Assembly (NCBI RefSeq): GCF_027922145.1
Contig: NZ_BSFC01000030.1
Location: 310,001 to 374,000, forward strand
Reading direction: 5' to 3'
DNA: 64,000 nt
DNA from: Novosphingobium resinovorum
GTDB taxonomy: Bacteria; Pseudomonadota; Alphaproteobacteria; Sphingomonadales; Sphingomonadaceae
Under the pieces are notes generated by a model. It ran no database searches, was not told where the DNA came from, and saw only the letters and a list, made by a program, of their open reading frames with translations. Shown piece by piece: positions 23,880 to 32,768 of the stretch. Position numbers and translations under genes: made by a program. Every line of letters begins with the position of its first letter. Position 1 is the first letter of the stretch.

Positions 23880-26210
23880 ATGATCGGCAAACGACACCTG
23901 AATTGCGTCTTCACGACTTTTGCCACGGGGCTTCTGGCGAGTGTCAGCACTACCGCGATGGCCCAGAGCACACCGGCTTCCGCGCCGCCGCAGGCCGACC
24001 CGCCGCCGCAGCAGGGCGGACTGGAGGACATCGTCGTCACCGCGCGGCGCATCTCGGAATCGCTGCAGGATACGCCGGTGGCAGTCTCCGCCTTCACCGA
24101 GACGGCGATCCAGAACAAGTTCGCCACCGACATCCGCGCGCTGGCGGGCGACGTGCCCAACGTCGTCATCACCAACGTGCCGGGCTTCAACGCCGCCTCG
24201 ATCGGTATTCGCGGCCAGTCCACCGGCGACATCATCCTGACCTTCGAGCCCGCCGTCGGCGTGGTGGTGGACGACTTCGTCCTCGCCCACGTCCAGACCC
24301 AGTTGTTCGACCTGTTCGACGTGGAGCGCATCGAAGTTCTACGCGGCCCGCAGGGCACGCTGTTCGGCAAGAACACCGTGGGCGGCGTCGTCAACGTCAT
24401 CACCAAGAAGCCGGAGCCCGGCTTCAGCGGCGAAGTGCGGCTCGGCTATTCCAGCTTCAACACCAAGGACGTCAAGGCCGCGATCAATATCCCGCTGGCC
24501 GAGAACCTCTATTTCCGCGCGGCGGGATCGTTCCAGGAGAGCGACGGCTACTACCGCCTGACCAAGAACAATGACGTCGACGGCTTCGAGGGCGTGCCGG
24601 GACGCGGCCAGCGCTGGGGCGGATCGCGCTACTTCAGCGCCCGCGCCAAGCTCTTGTGGGAGCCGACCGACGACACCAACATCCTGCTCACCTACGAACT
24701 GCTGCGCGATCGCGGCGACAGTCCGCCCTCGGTCAACGAGACGCCTCCGGGTTTCCTGATCGACGTAGTCGGGTTTCCCGGCATCCAGACCACCGGGCAG
24801 AGCCCCTACAAGACCGGCACCACGCTGTGCGAAGGTTCGGCCACCGCGCCGACTTGCGTGGGCACGCTCGATGGTCACCGCGTCGATGTGGACGGCGTCT
24901 ACTTGCGCGGCGAGCATTCGGTCGATGACGTCGGCACGATCACCGTCGTCGGCGGTTGGCGGCGGGTGCAGTCCAAACTGCCTTCCGACTATACGGGCGA
25001 GAACGCCTACCTGTTCGTCTCCACGCGTGAGGACGTGCGCAAGCAGTACAGCCTCGAAGCACGGTTCAGCTCCGACTTCTCGGACGTCCTGAAGTTCACC
25101 GTGGGCGGCATGTACTGGGGGCAGAAGCTGGACGCCAATGCCACCAGCTTCCTCGGCTTCCTGCGTTTCCTGGGCGACCCCACTGCGCTGACCGACCCGA
25201 ACCAGTCCACCGCGAACTACAAGGTCGACAGCTACGCGGTGTTCGGCGAGGCGGAGTACAAGGTCGCCGACCCGTTCTCGGTCTTCGTCGGTGCACGCTA
25301 CACCAAGGAGAGCAAGGACTTCGCGGTGCGTCCGCAGGTTCGCCGCTCGACCATCGCGACGGGGTTCTGGCCCGAGTACAGCGACAGCGCGAAGTTCTCC
25401 AAGCCGACGATGCGCGCAGGCTATCGCTGGGAGATCGCCCCGGGCATCAACAACTACTTCACCTACAGCCAGGGCTACAAGTCGGGCGGCTACAACGAGC
25501 AGGCGATGTCCGCTACGTCGGCACTGCCGTTCCGTGAGGAGACCGCCGACAGCTTCGAACTGGGCTTCAAGACCGAGACGGCCGATCGCAAGCTGCGCGT
25601 CAACATCGCGGCGTTCTATGTGAAGTACAACGATCTGCAGCGCGACGCAGTGGTCCCCTTCATCGATCCGATCACCGGACTGCCGGGGCAGGAGACGCGG
25701 ACGACCAATGCGGGCAAGGCCCACGTAAAGGGCATCGAACTCGAAATCTCCGCCGCACCGGTGGTGGGCCTGACGATGGGCGCTTCGGTCGGCTGGCAGA
25801 AGGCGGAGTACGACGAGTTCAGCACCGACGTGAACGGTGACGGCATCAACGACGATGCCTCTTACCTCAAGCTGCGCAATGCGCCCAAGTGGACGGCCAG
25901 CGGGAACGTGCATTACGAGTTCCCGCCGACCGACTGGGGCGTCGTCTCGCTCAACGCCGACGTCAACTATCAGGCACAGTACGAATCCACGACGCTCAAC
26001 GCCGACTATTCGCAAGGTCAGGCGCGCACACTGGTGGGGGCGAGCATCGGCTGGACCGATCCCGACGAGCGCTTCCGCGTCGCGGTGTTCGGTCGCAACC
26101 TGCTGGACAAAGTCTACCGCGTCTCGGCCAACTCGGTCGCGGGGCTGTTCAACTTCACCAACTACGCCCCGCCGAGGAGCTTCGGCGTCGAAGGCTCTGT
26201 GAAGTTCTGA
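23880..26210 (+). CDS. TonB-dependent outer-membrane receptor
   Basis: 776 residues. The start at MIGKRHLNCVFTTFATG is preceded by GGAGGGGAAG and gives a signal peptide ending TTAMAQ. The plug opens at EDIVVTARRISESLQDTP and carries IEVLRGPQGTLFGKNT. The beta barrel ends in VEGSVKF. The family is the same as the receptors at 357 and 53325, typical of uptake of aromatic, terpenoid or steroid-like compounds in sphingomonads. A strong hairpin follows the stop. Confidence 0.95.
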   Translation: MIGKRHLNCVFTTFATGLLASVSTTAMAQSTPASAPPQADPPPQQGGLEDIVVTARRISESLQDTPVAVSAFTETAIQNKFATDIRALAGDVPNVVITNVPGFNAASIGIRGQSTGDIILTFEPAVGVVVDDFVLAHVQTQLFDLFDVERIEVLRGPQGTLFGKNTVGGVVNVITKKPEPGFSGEVRLGYSSFNTKDVKAAINIPLAENLYFRAAGSFQESDGYYRLTKNNDVDGFEGVPGRGQRWGGSRYFSARAKLLWEPTDDTNILLTYELLRDRGDSPPSVNETPPGFLIDVVGFPGIQTTGQSPYKTGTTLCEGSATAPTCVGTLDGHRVDVDGVYLRGEHSVDDVGTITVVGGWRRVQSKLPSDYTGENAYLFVSTREDVRKQYSLEARFSSDFSDVLKFTVGGMYWGQKLDANATSFLGFLRFLGDPTALTDPNQSTANYKVDSYAVFGEAEYKVADPFSVFVGARYTKESKDFAVRPQVRRSTIATGFWPEYSDSAKFSKPTMRAGYRWEIAPGINNYFTYSQGYKSGGYNEQAMSATSALPFREETADSFELGFKTETADRKLRVNIAAFYVKYNDLQRDAVVPFIDPITGLPGQETRTTNAGKAHVKGIELEISAAPVVGLTMGASVGWQKAEYDEFSTDVNGDGINDDASYLKLRNAPKWTASGNVHYEFPPTDWGVVSLNADVNYQAQYESTTLNADYSQGQARTLVGASIGWTDPDERFRVAVFGRNLLDKVYRVSANSVAGLFNFTNYAPPRSFGVEGSVKF

Positions 26211-26262
26211 CGATGGTGGCGGCGCTCTCCTCACGGGCAGGTGCGGGCCTGCGCCGAGCCGG

Positions 26263-26297
26263 CCTTCCCCTGCGGTTTCGTGCGCCGCAGGGGAAGG
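26263..26297. terminator. Hairpin after TonB receptor
   Basis: CCTTCCCCTGCGG and CCGCAGGGGAAGG form a perfect 13-base stem with a 9-base loop about 50 bases after the receptor stop. Confidence 0.65.
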
Positions 26298-26335
26298 TTA
26301 GGCTTCTCTCGCTTCGTGATGACGCCCCCCCATAC

Positions 26336-26411
26336 CGTCATTGCGAGCGGAGCGAAGCAATCCAGGGCGGTTTGCGAGCCGTTGGATCGCGTCGCTCCGC
26401 TCGCAATGACG
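26336..26411. repeat. Long palindromic intergenic repeat, copy 3
   Basis: Outer arms CGTCATTGCGAGCGGAGCG and its complement pair fully. The inner part is diverged (CAATCCAGGGC against GTTGGATCG). It lies between the convergent TonB receptor and the TPR gene. Confidence 0.82.
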
Positions 26412-26422
26412 AAGGTAGGGCT

Positions 26423-27910
26423 TCAGGGCAGCTTGTGCGCGCGGCCGATGCCCTTGGGGACGAGGTCGAAGGCGAAGCTGATGCGTTCCTTGTCGCCGCC
26501 GAAGGGCAGGGTGGCGTGCCACATGTACGAGGGGAACAGGATCATCCGGCCCGCGCGCGGCGGGTAGGTGACGGGCGTGCCGCCGCCGCCCAGTTCCTCC
26601 GGCAGCAGGCCGATGGCGAAAGCGCCGTCCTCACCCTCGAACTCGGGATAATAGACGCCCGAGAGCCAGTTGGGTGCATGGATATGCGGGCCGACTTCCC
26701 CGCCGGGGCGCAGGATCGTGCCCCACAAGGTGAGGCTCCACTCCTCGGGCAACGCGTGGAGCAGGGGGTGGTCGGCGGGTTCCTCGGCAAGGCGTGCATG
26801 GGCACTGGCGAGATGATCGCGGGCGATCCGTGCAAGGGCGCCGATCGCCGGGCTCCGCGCATCGGCGAGGTCGGCGCTTTGGCGTCCCTGGCGGGTCACG
26901 AGGCCCTCCGGCTCGAACGTCAGCGACGGGTGAGCACGCAGTTCCTCCACCAGCGCGGCGTTGAACGTCGCGAGGTCGTCGAAGCCCGGCGCGGCGTCGA
27001 TGTCATGCACGGTGACGAAGCGGTCGAGCGCCATGATCCGTTCGCGATCGCCGGTCCAGCCCAGCTTCTCGAAGGCGGCGAGCGCCAGCGCGACCGGCGT
27101 GGTGACGCTTGGCTGCGTGGCGACGAGTTTACCGCAGACGCCCAGCGCATCGCGCTCCTGCCCGGCGCGGATCATCGCCCGCACCAGATTGATGCCGAGC
27201 GCATGGTTGGGTTGCGCCGTATCGAAAGCGCGGCGCAGCACCTCCACCGCACCTGTGTAATCGCCCGCCTGCTCACGCATGAGCCCAAGCTGGTTCGCCG
27301 CGCGAGGGTTGCCGGGCTGCACGCGCAGGATTTGCCCGACGAGGCTTTCCGCCTCGTCCCGCTCTCCACAGGCGGCAAGCGCATCGACAAGGTTCAGCGC
27401 CGTGTCGAGGTGCCCGGGCCGCAGTTCCAGCGAGCGCCGGTAACGCGTAACCGCTTCGCCATGTCGTCCCAGCCGGGCCAGTGCGACGCCGGTATTGTTG
27501 AGCGCATCGGCGCTGTCTCCGGCCTGCGTCAGCACCTCCAGCGCCTCTTCATACCGCTCCGCCGCGATCAGGCAGGAGCCGAGGTTGGCCAGCGTCGCGG
27601 CATGTCCGGGGCGCAGTTCCAGCGCGGCGGCGAAGGCCTGCAGCGCCTCTTCGTAAGCGCCCGCGTTCTTGAGCGCGACGCCCAGGTTCTGCCGCCGCCC
27701 GGCATCGCGCGGATCGGCGGCGCAGGCATCGCCGAAGGCGCGCACGGCATCTTCCATGCGCCCGGTACGCTGGGCGACGATCCCTGCCAAAGTCAGCGCG
27801 TCGGCATCCCCCGGCTTCGCGGACAGCAGGCGGTCCACCAACGGCCGGGCCGCCACCGGGTCCGGCCCCTGCGCGACGCGCGCCGCTTCGGCCAGCATTT
27901 CCCCCCACAT
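26423..27910 (-). CDS. TPR protein with C-terminal 2OG-Fe(II) oxygenase-like domain
   Basis: 495 residues. Residues 1 to about 240 form tandem TPR helices (LGVALKNAGAYEEALQAF, NTGVALARLGRHGEAVTRY and similar). The last 200 residues match the putative 2-oxoglutarate Fe(II) oxygenase family (2OG-FeII_Oxy_5): PHIHAPNWLSGVYY holds the first His, and FPSYMWHATLPF with ERISFAFD hold the distal His and the Arg. This could hydroxylate a protein held by the TPR part. It sits alone on the minus strand facing the ABM/SDR operon. Cytosolic. Confidence 0.82.
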   Translation of the reverse strand: MWGEMLAEAARVAQGPDPVAARPLVDRLLSAKPGDADALTLAGIVAQRTGRMEDAVRAFGDACAADPRDAGRRQNLGVALKNAGAYEEALQAFAAALELRPGHAATLANLGSCLIAAERYEEALEVLTQAGDSADALNNTGVALARLGRHGEAVTRYRRSLELRPGHLDTALNLVDALAACGERDEAESLVGQILRVQPGNPRAANQLGLMREQAGDYTGAVEVLRRAFDTAQPNHALGINLVRAMIRAGQERDALGVCGKLVATQPSVTTPVALALAAFEKLGWTGDRERIMALDRFVTVHDIDAAPGFDDLATFNAALVEELRAHPSLTFEPEGLVTRQGRQSADLADARSPAIGALARIARDHLASAHARLAEEPADHPLLHALPEEWSLTLWGTILRPGGEVGPHIHAPNWLSGVYYPEFEGEDGAFAIGLLPEELGGGGTPVTYPPRAGRMILFPSYMWHATLPFGGDKERISFAFDLVPKGIGRAHKLP

Positions 27911-27930
27911 GACGAAAGGTCCTCTCCGAT

Positions 27931-28248
27931 ATGATTGGTGTCATCATGCATGTCCGCACGAAGCCGGACAAGACGCAGCGCTTCATCGAACTGACCACGC
28001 AGCTGCAGAAGGACGTGCGCGCCAACGAGGCCGATACCCTGCTGTTCCAGGTCATGCAATCGCGCGAGGACCCGAACGCCTTCGGCTTCACCGAGATCTT
28101 CACCGACATCGCCGCCAAGGAAGCGCATGCGAACCGCCCCTACCACGTCGCCATGTCGGCGGAGGGCTACGCCTGCCTCGACGGCGACCCCGACATCCGC
28201 GTCTTCGACCTTCTGGGTGAAGCCGCCAAGGCAGGAGTTCACGCATGA
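27931..28248 (+). CDS. Antibiotic biosynthesis monooxygenase (ABM) domain protein
   Basis: 105 residues in a ferredoxin-like dimeric alpha-beta barrel: MIGVIMHVRTKPDKTQRFIE, FTEIFTDIAAKEAHAN and PYHVAMS. ABM proteins include cofactor-free monooxygenases and heme-degrading enzymes; this one has no clear heme ligand. First gene of a tightly coupled operon (four-base overlap with the next SDR). Likely acts on a quinone or enol intermediate. Confidence 0.85.
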   Translation: MIGVIMHVRTKPDKTQRFIELTTQLQKDVRANEADTLLFQVMQSREDPNAFGFTEIFTDIAAKEAHANRPYHVAMSAEGYACLDGDPDIRVFDLLGEAAKAGVHA

Positions 28249-29024
28249 CCGGTTCGCTTGAAGGACGCATCGCCCTCGTCACCGGCTGCACCGGCGGCAT
28301 CGGCAGTGAAATCTCCCGCCAGCTGGCGGAAGCAGGCGCGACGGTGATCGGCGCCGACCTCCCGGCCGAGGCAGGCGGCTGGCAGGGCGATTCCTACCTG
28401 TCCCTCGACGTGACCGACGAGGTATCCTGGCAGTCGGCGATCGGCGCGGTGGAGGCGCAGTACGGGCGGCTCGACGTGCTGGTCCATGTCGCGGGCATTG
28501 TCGTCGTCGAGAAGATGGAGAACACCACCATCGAGCAGTGGCGCAAACAGATGGCGGTCAACGTCGACGGCCCGTTCCTCGGCACCAAGGTGGCCGCGCA
28601 GCTCCTCCGGCGCTCGGGCGAGAGCCTGCCGCACGGCGCCTCGGTGGTGGTGATTTCCTCGGTCGCGGGCAAGATCGGCTCGCCGCTGCACGTCGGGTAC
28701 TGCACGTCCAAGGGCGCGGTGACGCTGTTCGTGAAGGCCTGCGCGATGGAGTTCTCCGCGCTGGGCTACAAGGTGCGGGTCAACTCGGTGCACCCCAGCG
28801 GCGTCAAGACCGGCATGGTCGACCACATCCTCCAGCGCATCGTCGACAACGGTTTCGCCGCCAGCGTCGAGGAAGCCGCGGCCGGGCTCGCGCCCGCGCA
28901 CCCGATCGGGCGCATGGCCGATCCCATCGACGTCGCGAAGACCGTGCGCTTCCTCGCCTCGGACGAGGCCGGGTACATGCACGGCTCGGAACTGATCGTC
29001 GACGGCGGGTTCACCGCGCAATGA
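28245..29024 (+). CDS. SDR family oxidoreductase
   Basis: 259 residues: TGCTGGIG, ADLP after strand 2, VHVAGIV in place of NNAG, Ser in ISSVAGK and Tyr/Lys in YCTSK. Overlaps its neighbours on both sides by four bases, so it is translationally coupled within the 27.9-31.6 kb operon. Confidence 0.92.
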   Translation: MTGSLEGRIALVTGCTGGIGSEISRQLAEAGATVIGADLPAEAGGWQGDSYLSLDVTDEVSWQSAIGAVEAQYGRLDVLVHVAGIVVVEKMENTTIEQWRKQMAVNVDGPFLGTKVAAQLLRRSGESLPHGASVVVISSVAGKIGSPLHVGYCTSKGAVTLFVKACAMEFSALGYKVRVNSVHPSGVKTGMVDHILQRIVDNGFAASVEEAAAGLAPAHPIGRMADPIDVAKTVRFLASDEAGYMHGSELIVDGGFTAQ

Positions 29025-29782
29025 GCGGGCTCAGCGGAAAAGTCGCCGTCGTGACGGGCGGCACCAGCGGTATCGGCGCGGCCGTCGCCAAGCTGCTGAC
29101 CGAGGCGGGCGCAAAGGTCGCGGTGCTGTCCGAAGTGCCGCAGGCCGATCTCGACAAGGCGGTGGCAAGCGGCACGCTCGCCCATGCGGCGCACGTGGAC
29201 ATCGCCGATGCCGCTGCCGTCGCGGCGGCTGTGCAGGGCATTGAGGCGGCGCTCGGCCCGGTCACGCTGCTGGTCAACAACGCGGCGATCTGGGCGCCCA
29301 ACCCGGTGCCGGAAAGCCCGCTCGCGCTGTTCGATCGGCACATCGACGTCAATCTCAAGGGCAGCTTCTACGTCACCCAGGCGGTGCTGCCCGCGATGAT
29401 CGAGGCGGGCGGCGGCGCGATCGTGTTCATCGGCTCGGTCAGCGGCACGGCGGGCCGCGCGGGCGACAGCGCCTACAGCGCTTCCAAAGCCGGGGTCGCC
29501 ATGCTGGCGCGTACGCTGGCGGCGGAGCTGGGCCCGAAACGCATCCGCATCAACTGCGTGTGCCCCGGCGCGGTGGCGACGCCGCTGACCGCGAACTTGC
29601 GCACCCCCGAAGGCGAGCAGGCCATCGCCGCGCTGATGGACGGCCATCCCAGCCCGCGCCGCCAGTTCTTCATGGACCCCGAGCAGATCGCCCAGCTCGT
29701 CTGCTTCCTGCTCGATGACAAGTCGAGCGCGCTGCACGGCGCGGTCATCCCCGCCGACGAAGGCCTTACCGCAACGATGTAA
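29021..29782 (+). CDS. SDR family oxidoreductase
   Basis: 253 residues: TGGTSGIG, NNAAIW, Ser in IGSVSG and Tyr/Lys in YSASK; PGAVATPLT follows the active site. Its ATG overlaps the previous SDR stop. The longer upstream frame covers the neighbour in another phase and was not used. Confidence 0.92.
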   Translation: MSGLSGKVAVVTGGTSGIGAAVAKLLTEAGAKVAVLSEVPQADLDKAVASGTLAHAAHVDIADAAAVAAAVQGIEAALGPVTLLVNNAAIWAPNPVPESPLALFDRHIDVNLKGSFYVTQAVLPAMIEAGGGAIVFIGSVSGTAGRAGDSAYSASKAGVAMLARTLAAELGPKRIRINCVCPGAVATPLTANLRTPEGEQAIAALMDGHPSPRRQFFMDPEQIAQLVCFLLDDKSSALHGAVIPADEGLTATM

Positions 29783-29805
29783 TTCCCAACGAGAGGACAA
29801 GAACC

Positions 29806-30264
29806 ATGACCGTTCAGCATGATGCCGGAAAACTCGGCGACCTCATCGTCAACATCAACGACTGCCACGAAGTCGCGCTCGGCACCGGCACCACGATCCG
29901 GCTGCTGCGCTACAGCGAGGAGACCGGCGACTGGGTCCTGTGGGTCCACATGGAGCCCGGCGCGACCTTCGCCCCGCACTGGCACCTTGGGCACGGGCAG
30001 TACTTCGTCACCAAGGGCGAGCTGATCTACGACGTCGGCTCAGCGCCTGCGGGGACTTACGGCTACGAACCGATCGGCTCGCGCCACAACGAGGCGCGCT
30101 GCGACGAAGTGACCGAATATCTCTTCATGGGCCACGGCGCCGTCGCCTTCCTCGACGAGGCGGGCGAGATCCGCTTCATCCTCAACCACGAATTCCTGCG
30201 CGACGTGGCCAAGGGCGAGGTCGTCTCCAACGTCGCCAACGAGGGGCTGGAGGAAGCGGCATGA
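29806..30264 (+). CDS. Cupin-fold protein (ChrR / dihydroxyacetophenone dioxygenase-like)
   Basis: 152 residues. Cupin motif 1 is PHWHLGHGQYFVTKGEL (two His; Gln or Gly at the usual Glu position) and motif 2 is PIGSRHNEA (His). It resembles small anti-sigma ChrR-type cupins and the 2,4'-dihydroxyacetophenone dioxygenase family, which cleaves a C-C bond next to a ketone. GAGAGGACAAGAACC precedes the ATG. It overlaps the M24-fold gene by four bases. Confidence 0.82.
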   Translation: MTVQHDAGKLGDLIVNINDCHEVALGTGTTIRLLRYSEETGDWVLWVHMEPGATFAPHWHLGHGQYFVTKGELIYDVGSAPAGTYGYEPIGSRHNEARCDEVTEYLFMGHGAVAFLDEAGEIRFILNHEFLRDVAKGEVVSNVANEGLEEAA

Positions 30265-31559
30265 CCGCACCCTCAAACCCCCGCGCCGACCGACTGCGCG
30301 CGATGATGGCGGCGGAGGGGCTGGACGCGGTCGTGCTCAGCCATCCGCATGACGTGCGCTATGCGGTGGGCTATCACTCGATCCTCGAACGCTGGCAGCA
30401 GATGGAGCCGATGGCCGCCGCCATCGTATACGCCGACCCCGCCAAGCCGCTGACACTGGTGATCCCGGAGGCGAACCTCGGCCTCGTCGCGGTGCTCAAC
30501 AAGGACGGCGATGCCTGCACCTTCGGCGAGGTGCGGACGTTCGACATGCTCAACTTCTGCGAGGTCAGCCGCTACATCGACCCCGACCGCAACGGCGGCC
30601 AGCTGGCCGAGGACGCCGCCGGGATGATGGGCGCGATCAGGGGCAGTTGCCAGCCCGACATCGCCGCCGCCATTGCTTCGGGCCTTGTCGATCACGGCAT
30701 GGCGGGCAAGGCGATCGGCTTCGACGAGCACCGCGTCTCCGCGCGCATTTCGGCCGCCGTTCCGCATGCATATTCCGACGTGCTCGACTTCATGATGCGC
30801 GTGCGGGTGGTGAAGACCCCCGGCGAACTGGCGCGCTACCGCAAGCTGGGCAAGCTGGCCGACCGGATCATCGCCCACGCCGGATCGCTGCTCCATGAAG
30901 GCGCCGACTGGAACGACGTACAGGCGCGCATCTGCGACTTCATGGTGCGCAATGAAGTGATCCCGGTGGACGAAGGCGCGATGCTGTTCGGCGGCGCTTA
31001 CGAAGCGGACGAGTTCATCCCCGACTTGTTCCGCACACGCGGCAACCGGGCCTTGCGGCGCGGCGACATCGTGATCCTGGAGACGCAGGGCATCCACGAC
31101 GGCTTCTGGGTGGATATCAACCGCACCGCCGTCGTCGGCAAGGCCAGCGCCGAGTACCGCCACCAGCATGACGTCCTGCGCGATGCTTTCCTGAAGATGG
31201 TGGACCACCTGCGCCCCGGCGTCTCCACCGCCAGCCTGCCCGCGATCGGCTATGAGCACCTCAAGGCCAACGGTATCGCCACGCCCGAGAAGCTGCTGGT
31301 CGTGGCGCACGGCATCGGCCTGATGCCGCTGGAAATCCCGCTGGCTTTCCCCGCAGCTGGCCTTGCGGGCGTGAAGCAGGGCTTCGTGATGGAGGAGGGG
31401 ATGCTGATCTCGCTCGACAGCCTCTACTTCGGCGCGAAGCTGGGGCCGTGCCACATGGAGAACGTCTACGCGATCACCGCGGGCGCTCCCGAACCGATGT
31501 ACGCGGCCCCGCTCGAACTGTTCGAGGCGGTGACGCCCGAGCCTGCGAACGCAGCATGA
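30261..31559 (+). CDS. M24 (creatinase/aminopeptidase-P fold) family enzyme with altered metal ligands
   Basis: 432 residues. An N-terminal creatinase-type domain (to about 165) precedes a pita-bread domain. The five metal-ligand positions read Glu in VILETQGIHDG (usually Asp), Asp in FWVDINRT, His in VAHGIGL, Asp in LISLDSLYFG (usually Glu) and Glu in CHMENVYA. The second catalytic His of aminopeptidases (GLxxHE) is Leu here (GLMPLEIP). These changes argue against a normal X-Pro peptidase and recall non-peptidase members such as creatinase and the DMSP lyase DddP. Coupled to the cupin gene; likely acts on a small-molecule intermediate. Confidence 0.85.
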   Translation: MTAPSNPRADRLRAMMAAEGLDAVVLSHPHDVRYAVGYHSILERWQQMEPMAAAIVYADPAKPLTLVIPEANLGLVAVLNKDGDACTFGEVRTFDMLNFCEVSRYIDPDRNGGQLAEDAAGMMGAIRGSCQPDIAAAIASGLVDHGMAGKAIGFDEHRVSARISAAVPHAYSDVLDFMMRVRVVKTPGELARYRKLGKLADRIIAHAGSLLHEGADWNDVQARICDFMVRNEVIPVDEGAMLFGGAYEADEFIPDLFRTRGNRALRRGDIVILETQGIHDGFWVDINRTAVVGKASAEYRHQHDVLRDAFLKMVDHLRPGVSTASLPAIGYEHLKANGIATPEKLLVVAHGIGLMPLEIPLAFPAAGLAGVKQGFVMEEGMLISLDSLYFGAKLGPCHMENVYAITAGAPEPMYAAPLELFEAVTPEPANAA

Positions 31560-31590
31560 GGTGCGACGGGCCACGCCGGGCGGCCCCACG

Positions 31591-31725
31591 CTGGATTGCC
31601 GCGCGACAGCGTCGCTCGCAATGACGAGTGCAGGAACACACCCCACTCTCGTCATTGCGAGCGTAGCGAAGCAATCCAGGGCGGCTTGTGCGGTGCCGGA
31701 TCCTTTCGCGCCGCTCGCAATGACG
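31591..31725. repeat. Palindromic intergenic repeat, tandem half copy plus full copy
   Basis: A right half (CTGGATTGCC to CGCAATGACG, 31591-31626) is followed by a full but diverged copy (31650-31725, CGTCATTGCGAGCGTAGCG to GCTCGCAATGACG). It lies between two co-directional genes, the M24 enzyme and E1 alpha, unlike the other copies. Confidence 0.82.
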
Positions 31726-31748
31726 AACCCCAAGAAAAGGAGAGAGCG

Positions 31749-32753
31749 ATGACCGCCATCGGCGACAACGACCGCAGGCTTGAGAAGTACCGCCGGATGC
31801 AGCGCATCCGCCAGTTCGAGACCAAGGCCGAATCCATCCATGCTGCAGGCGAGATCCCCGGCGCGCTGCACACCTATGCGGGGATGGAGGCTTCGGGCGT
31901 CGGCGCCTGCATGGCGCTGCGCGACGACGACTACATGGTCGGCACGCACCGCAGCCACGGCCATCCGATCGCCAAGGGATCGACGCTGCGCCCGCTCATG
32001 GCCGAACTGCTCGGCAAGGCGACGGGCGTGTGCAAGGGCAAGGGCGGCTCGATGCACTTGTCCGATTTCGCGATGGGCAGCCTGGGCGAAACCAGCATCG
32101 TCGGCTCCGGCGGCCCGGTCGCGGCAGGTGCAGCATTGGGCGCGAAGCTGCAGGGGCTGGACCGCGTTGCGCTGTGCTTCTTCGGCGACGGCGCCTCCAG
32201 CGAAGGGGCGATCCATGAAGGCATGAACCTTGCCGCTGTATGGAAGCTGCCCGCGATCTTCGTGTGCGAGAACAACCGCTTCGGCATGTCCACGCCGACT
32301 TCCGCCGCCGTGGCGGGCGTCAATGTCGCGGACCGCGCGCATGGCTACGGCATCCCCGGCGTCATCGTCGACGGGCAGGACGTGGACGCCGTCGAGGAGG
32401 CCGTGCGCGAGGCGGTGGACCGTGCTCGTGCCGGCAAGGGGCCGACGCTGATCGAGACCAAGACCTACCGCTACCGTGACCACGCGGTGAACATGGGCCG
32501 CGACCTCACCCCGCGCGGGCCGGAGCATGACGACTGGGTCGCACGCGATCCGATCACGCTCTACCGCGCGCGCCTGCTCGCCGATGGCGTGGCCGAGGGC
32601 GATCTCGACGCCATCGACGCGGCAATCGCCGAGGAAGTGACGGATTCGCTGAACTTCGCGCGCGAGAGCGCATACCCGGTCTTCGAGGAGGCCTTTGACC
32701 ACGTCTTCGTCGATCGCTTGCCGATCCCCGACGACGTTTTGGCGCACGCCTGA
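31749..32753 (+). CDS. TPP-dependent 2-oxoacid/acetoin-type dehydrogenase E1, alpha subunit
   Basis: 334 residues. The TPP-binding motif is GDGASSEGAIHEGMN, ending at CENNRFGMS. HRSHGHPIAKG and GKGGSMHLS are the conserved E1 alpha loops. The start MTAIGDNDRRLEKYRRM follows AGGAGAGAG. It is closest in pattern to acetoin dehydrogenase/branched-chain E1 alpha proteins. With E1 beta it would cleave a 2-oxo or acyloin C-C bond and pass the acyl group to lipoate. Confidence 0.93.
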   Translation: MTAIGDNDRRLEKYRRMQRIRQFETKAESIHAAGEIPGALHTYAGMEASGVGACMALRDDDYMVGTHRSHGHPIAKGSTLRPLMAELLGKATGVCKGKGGSMHLSDFAMGSLGETSIVGSGGPVAAGAALGAKLQGLDRVALCFFGDGASSEGAIHEGMNLAAVWKLPAIFVCENNRFGMSTPTSAAVAGVNVADRAHGYGIPGVIVDGQDVDAVEEAVREAVDRARAGKGPTLIETKTYRYRDHAVNMGRDLTPRGPEHDDWVARDPITLYRARLLADGVAEGDLDAIDAAIAEEVTDSLNFARESAYPVFEEAFDHVFVDRLPIPDDVLAHA

Positions 32754-32768
32754 GAAGGAACCGCAATC

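Noticed and set aside
24339..26234. 631-codon minus-strand open frame over the second TonB receptor
   Set aside because: Antisense shadow; composition typical of reverse-read GC-rich genes.
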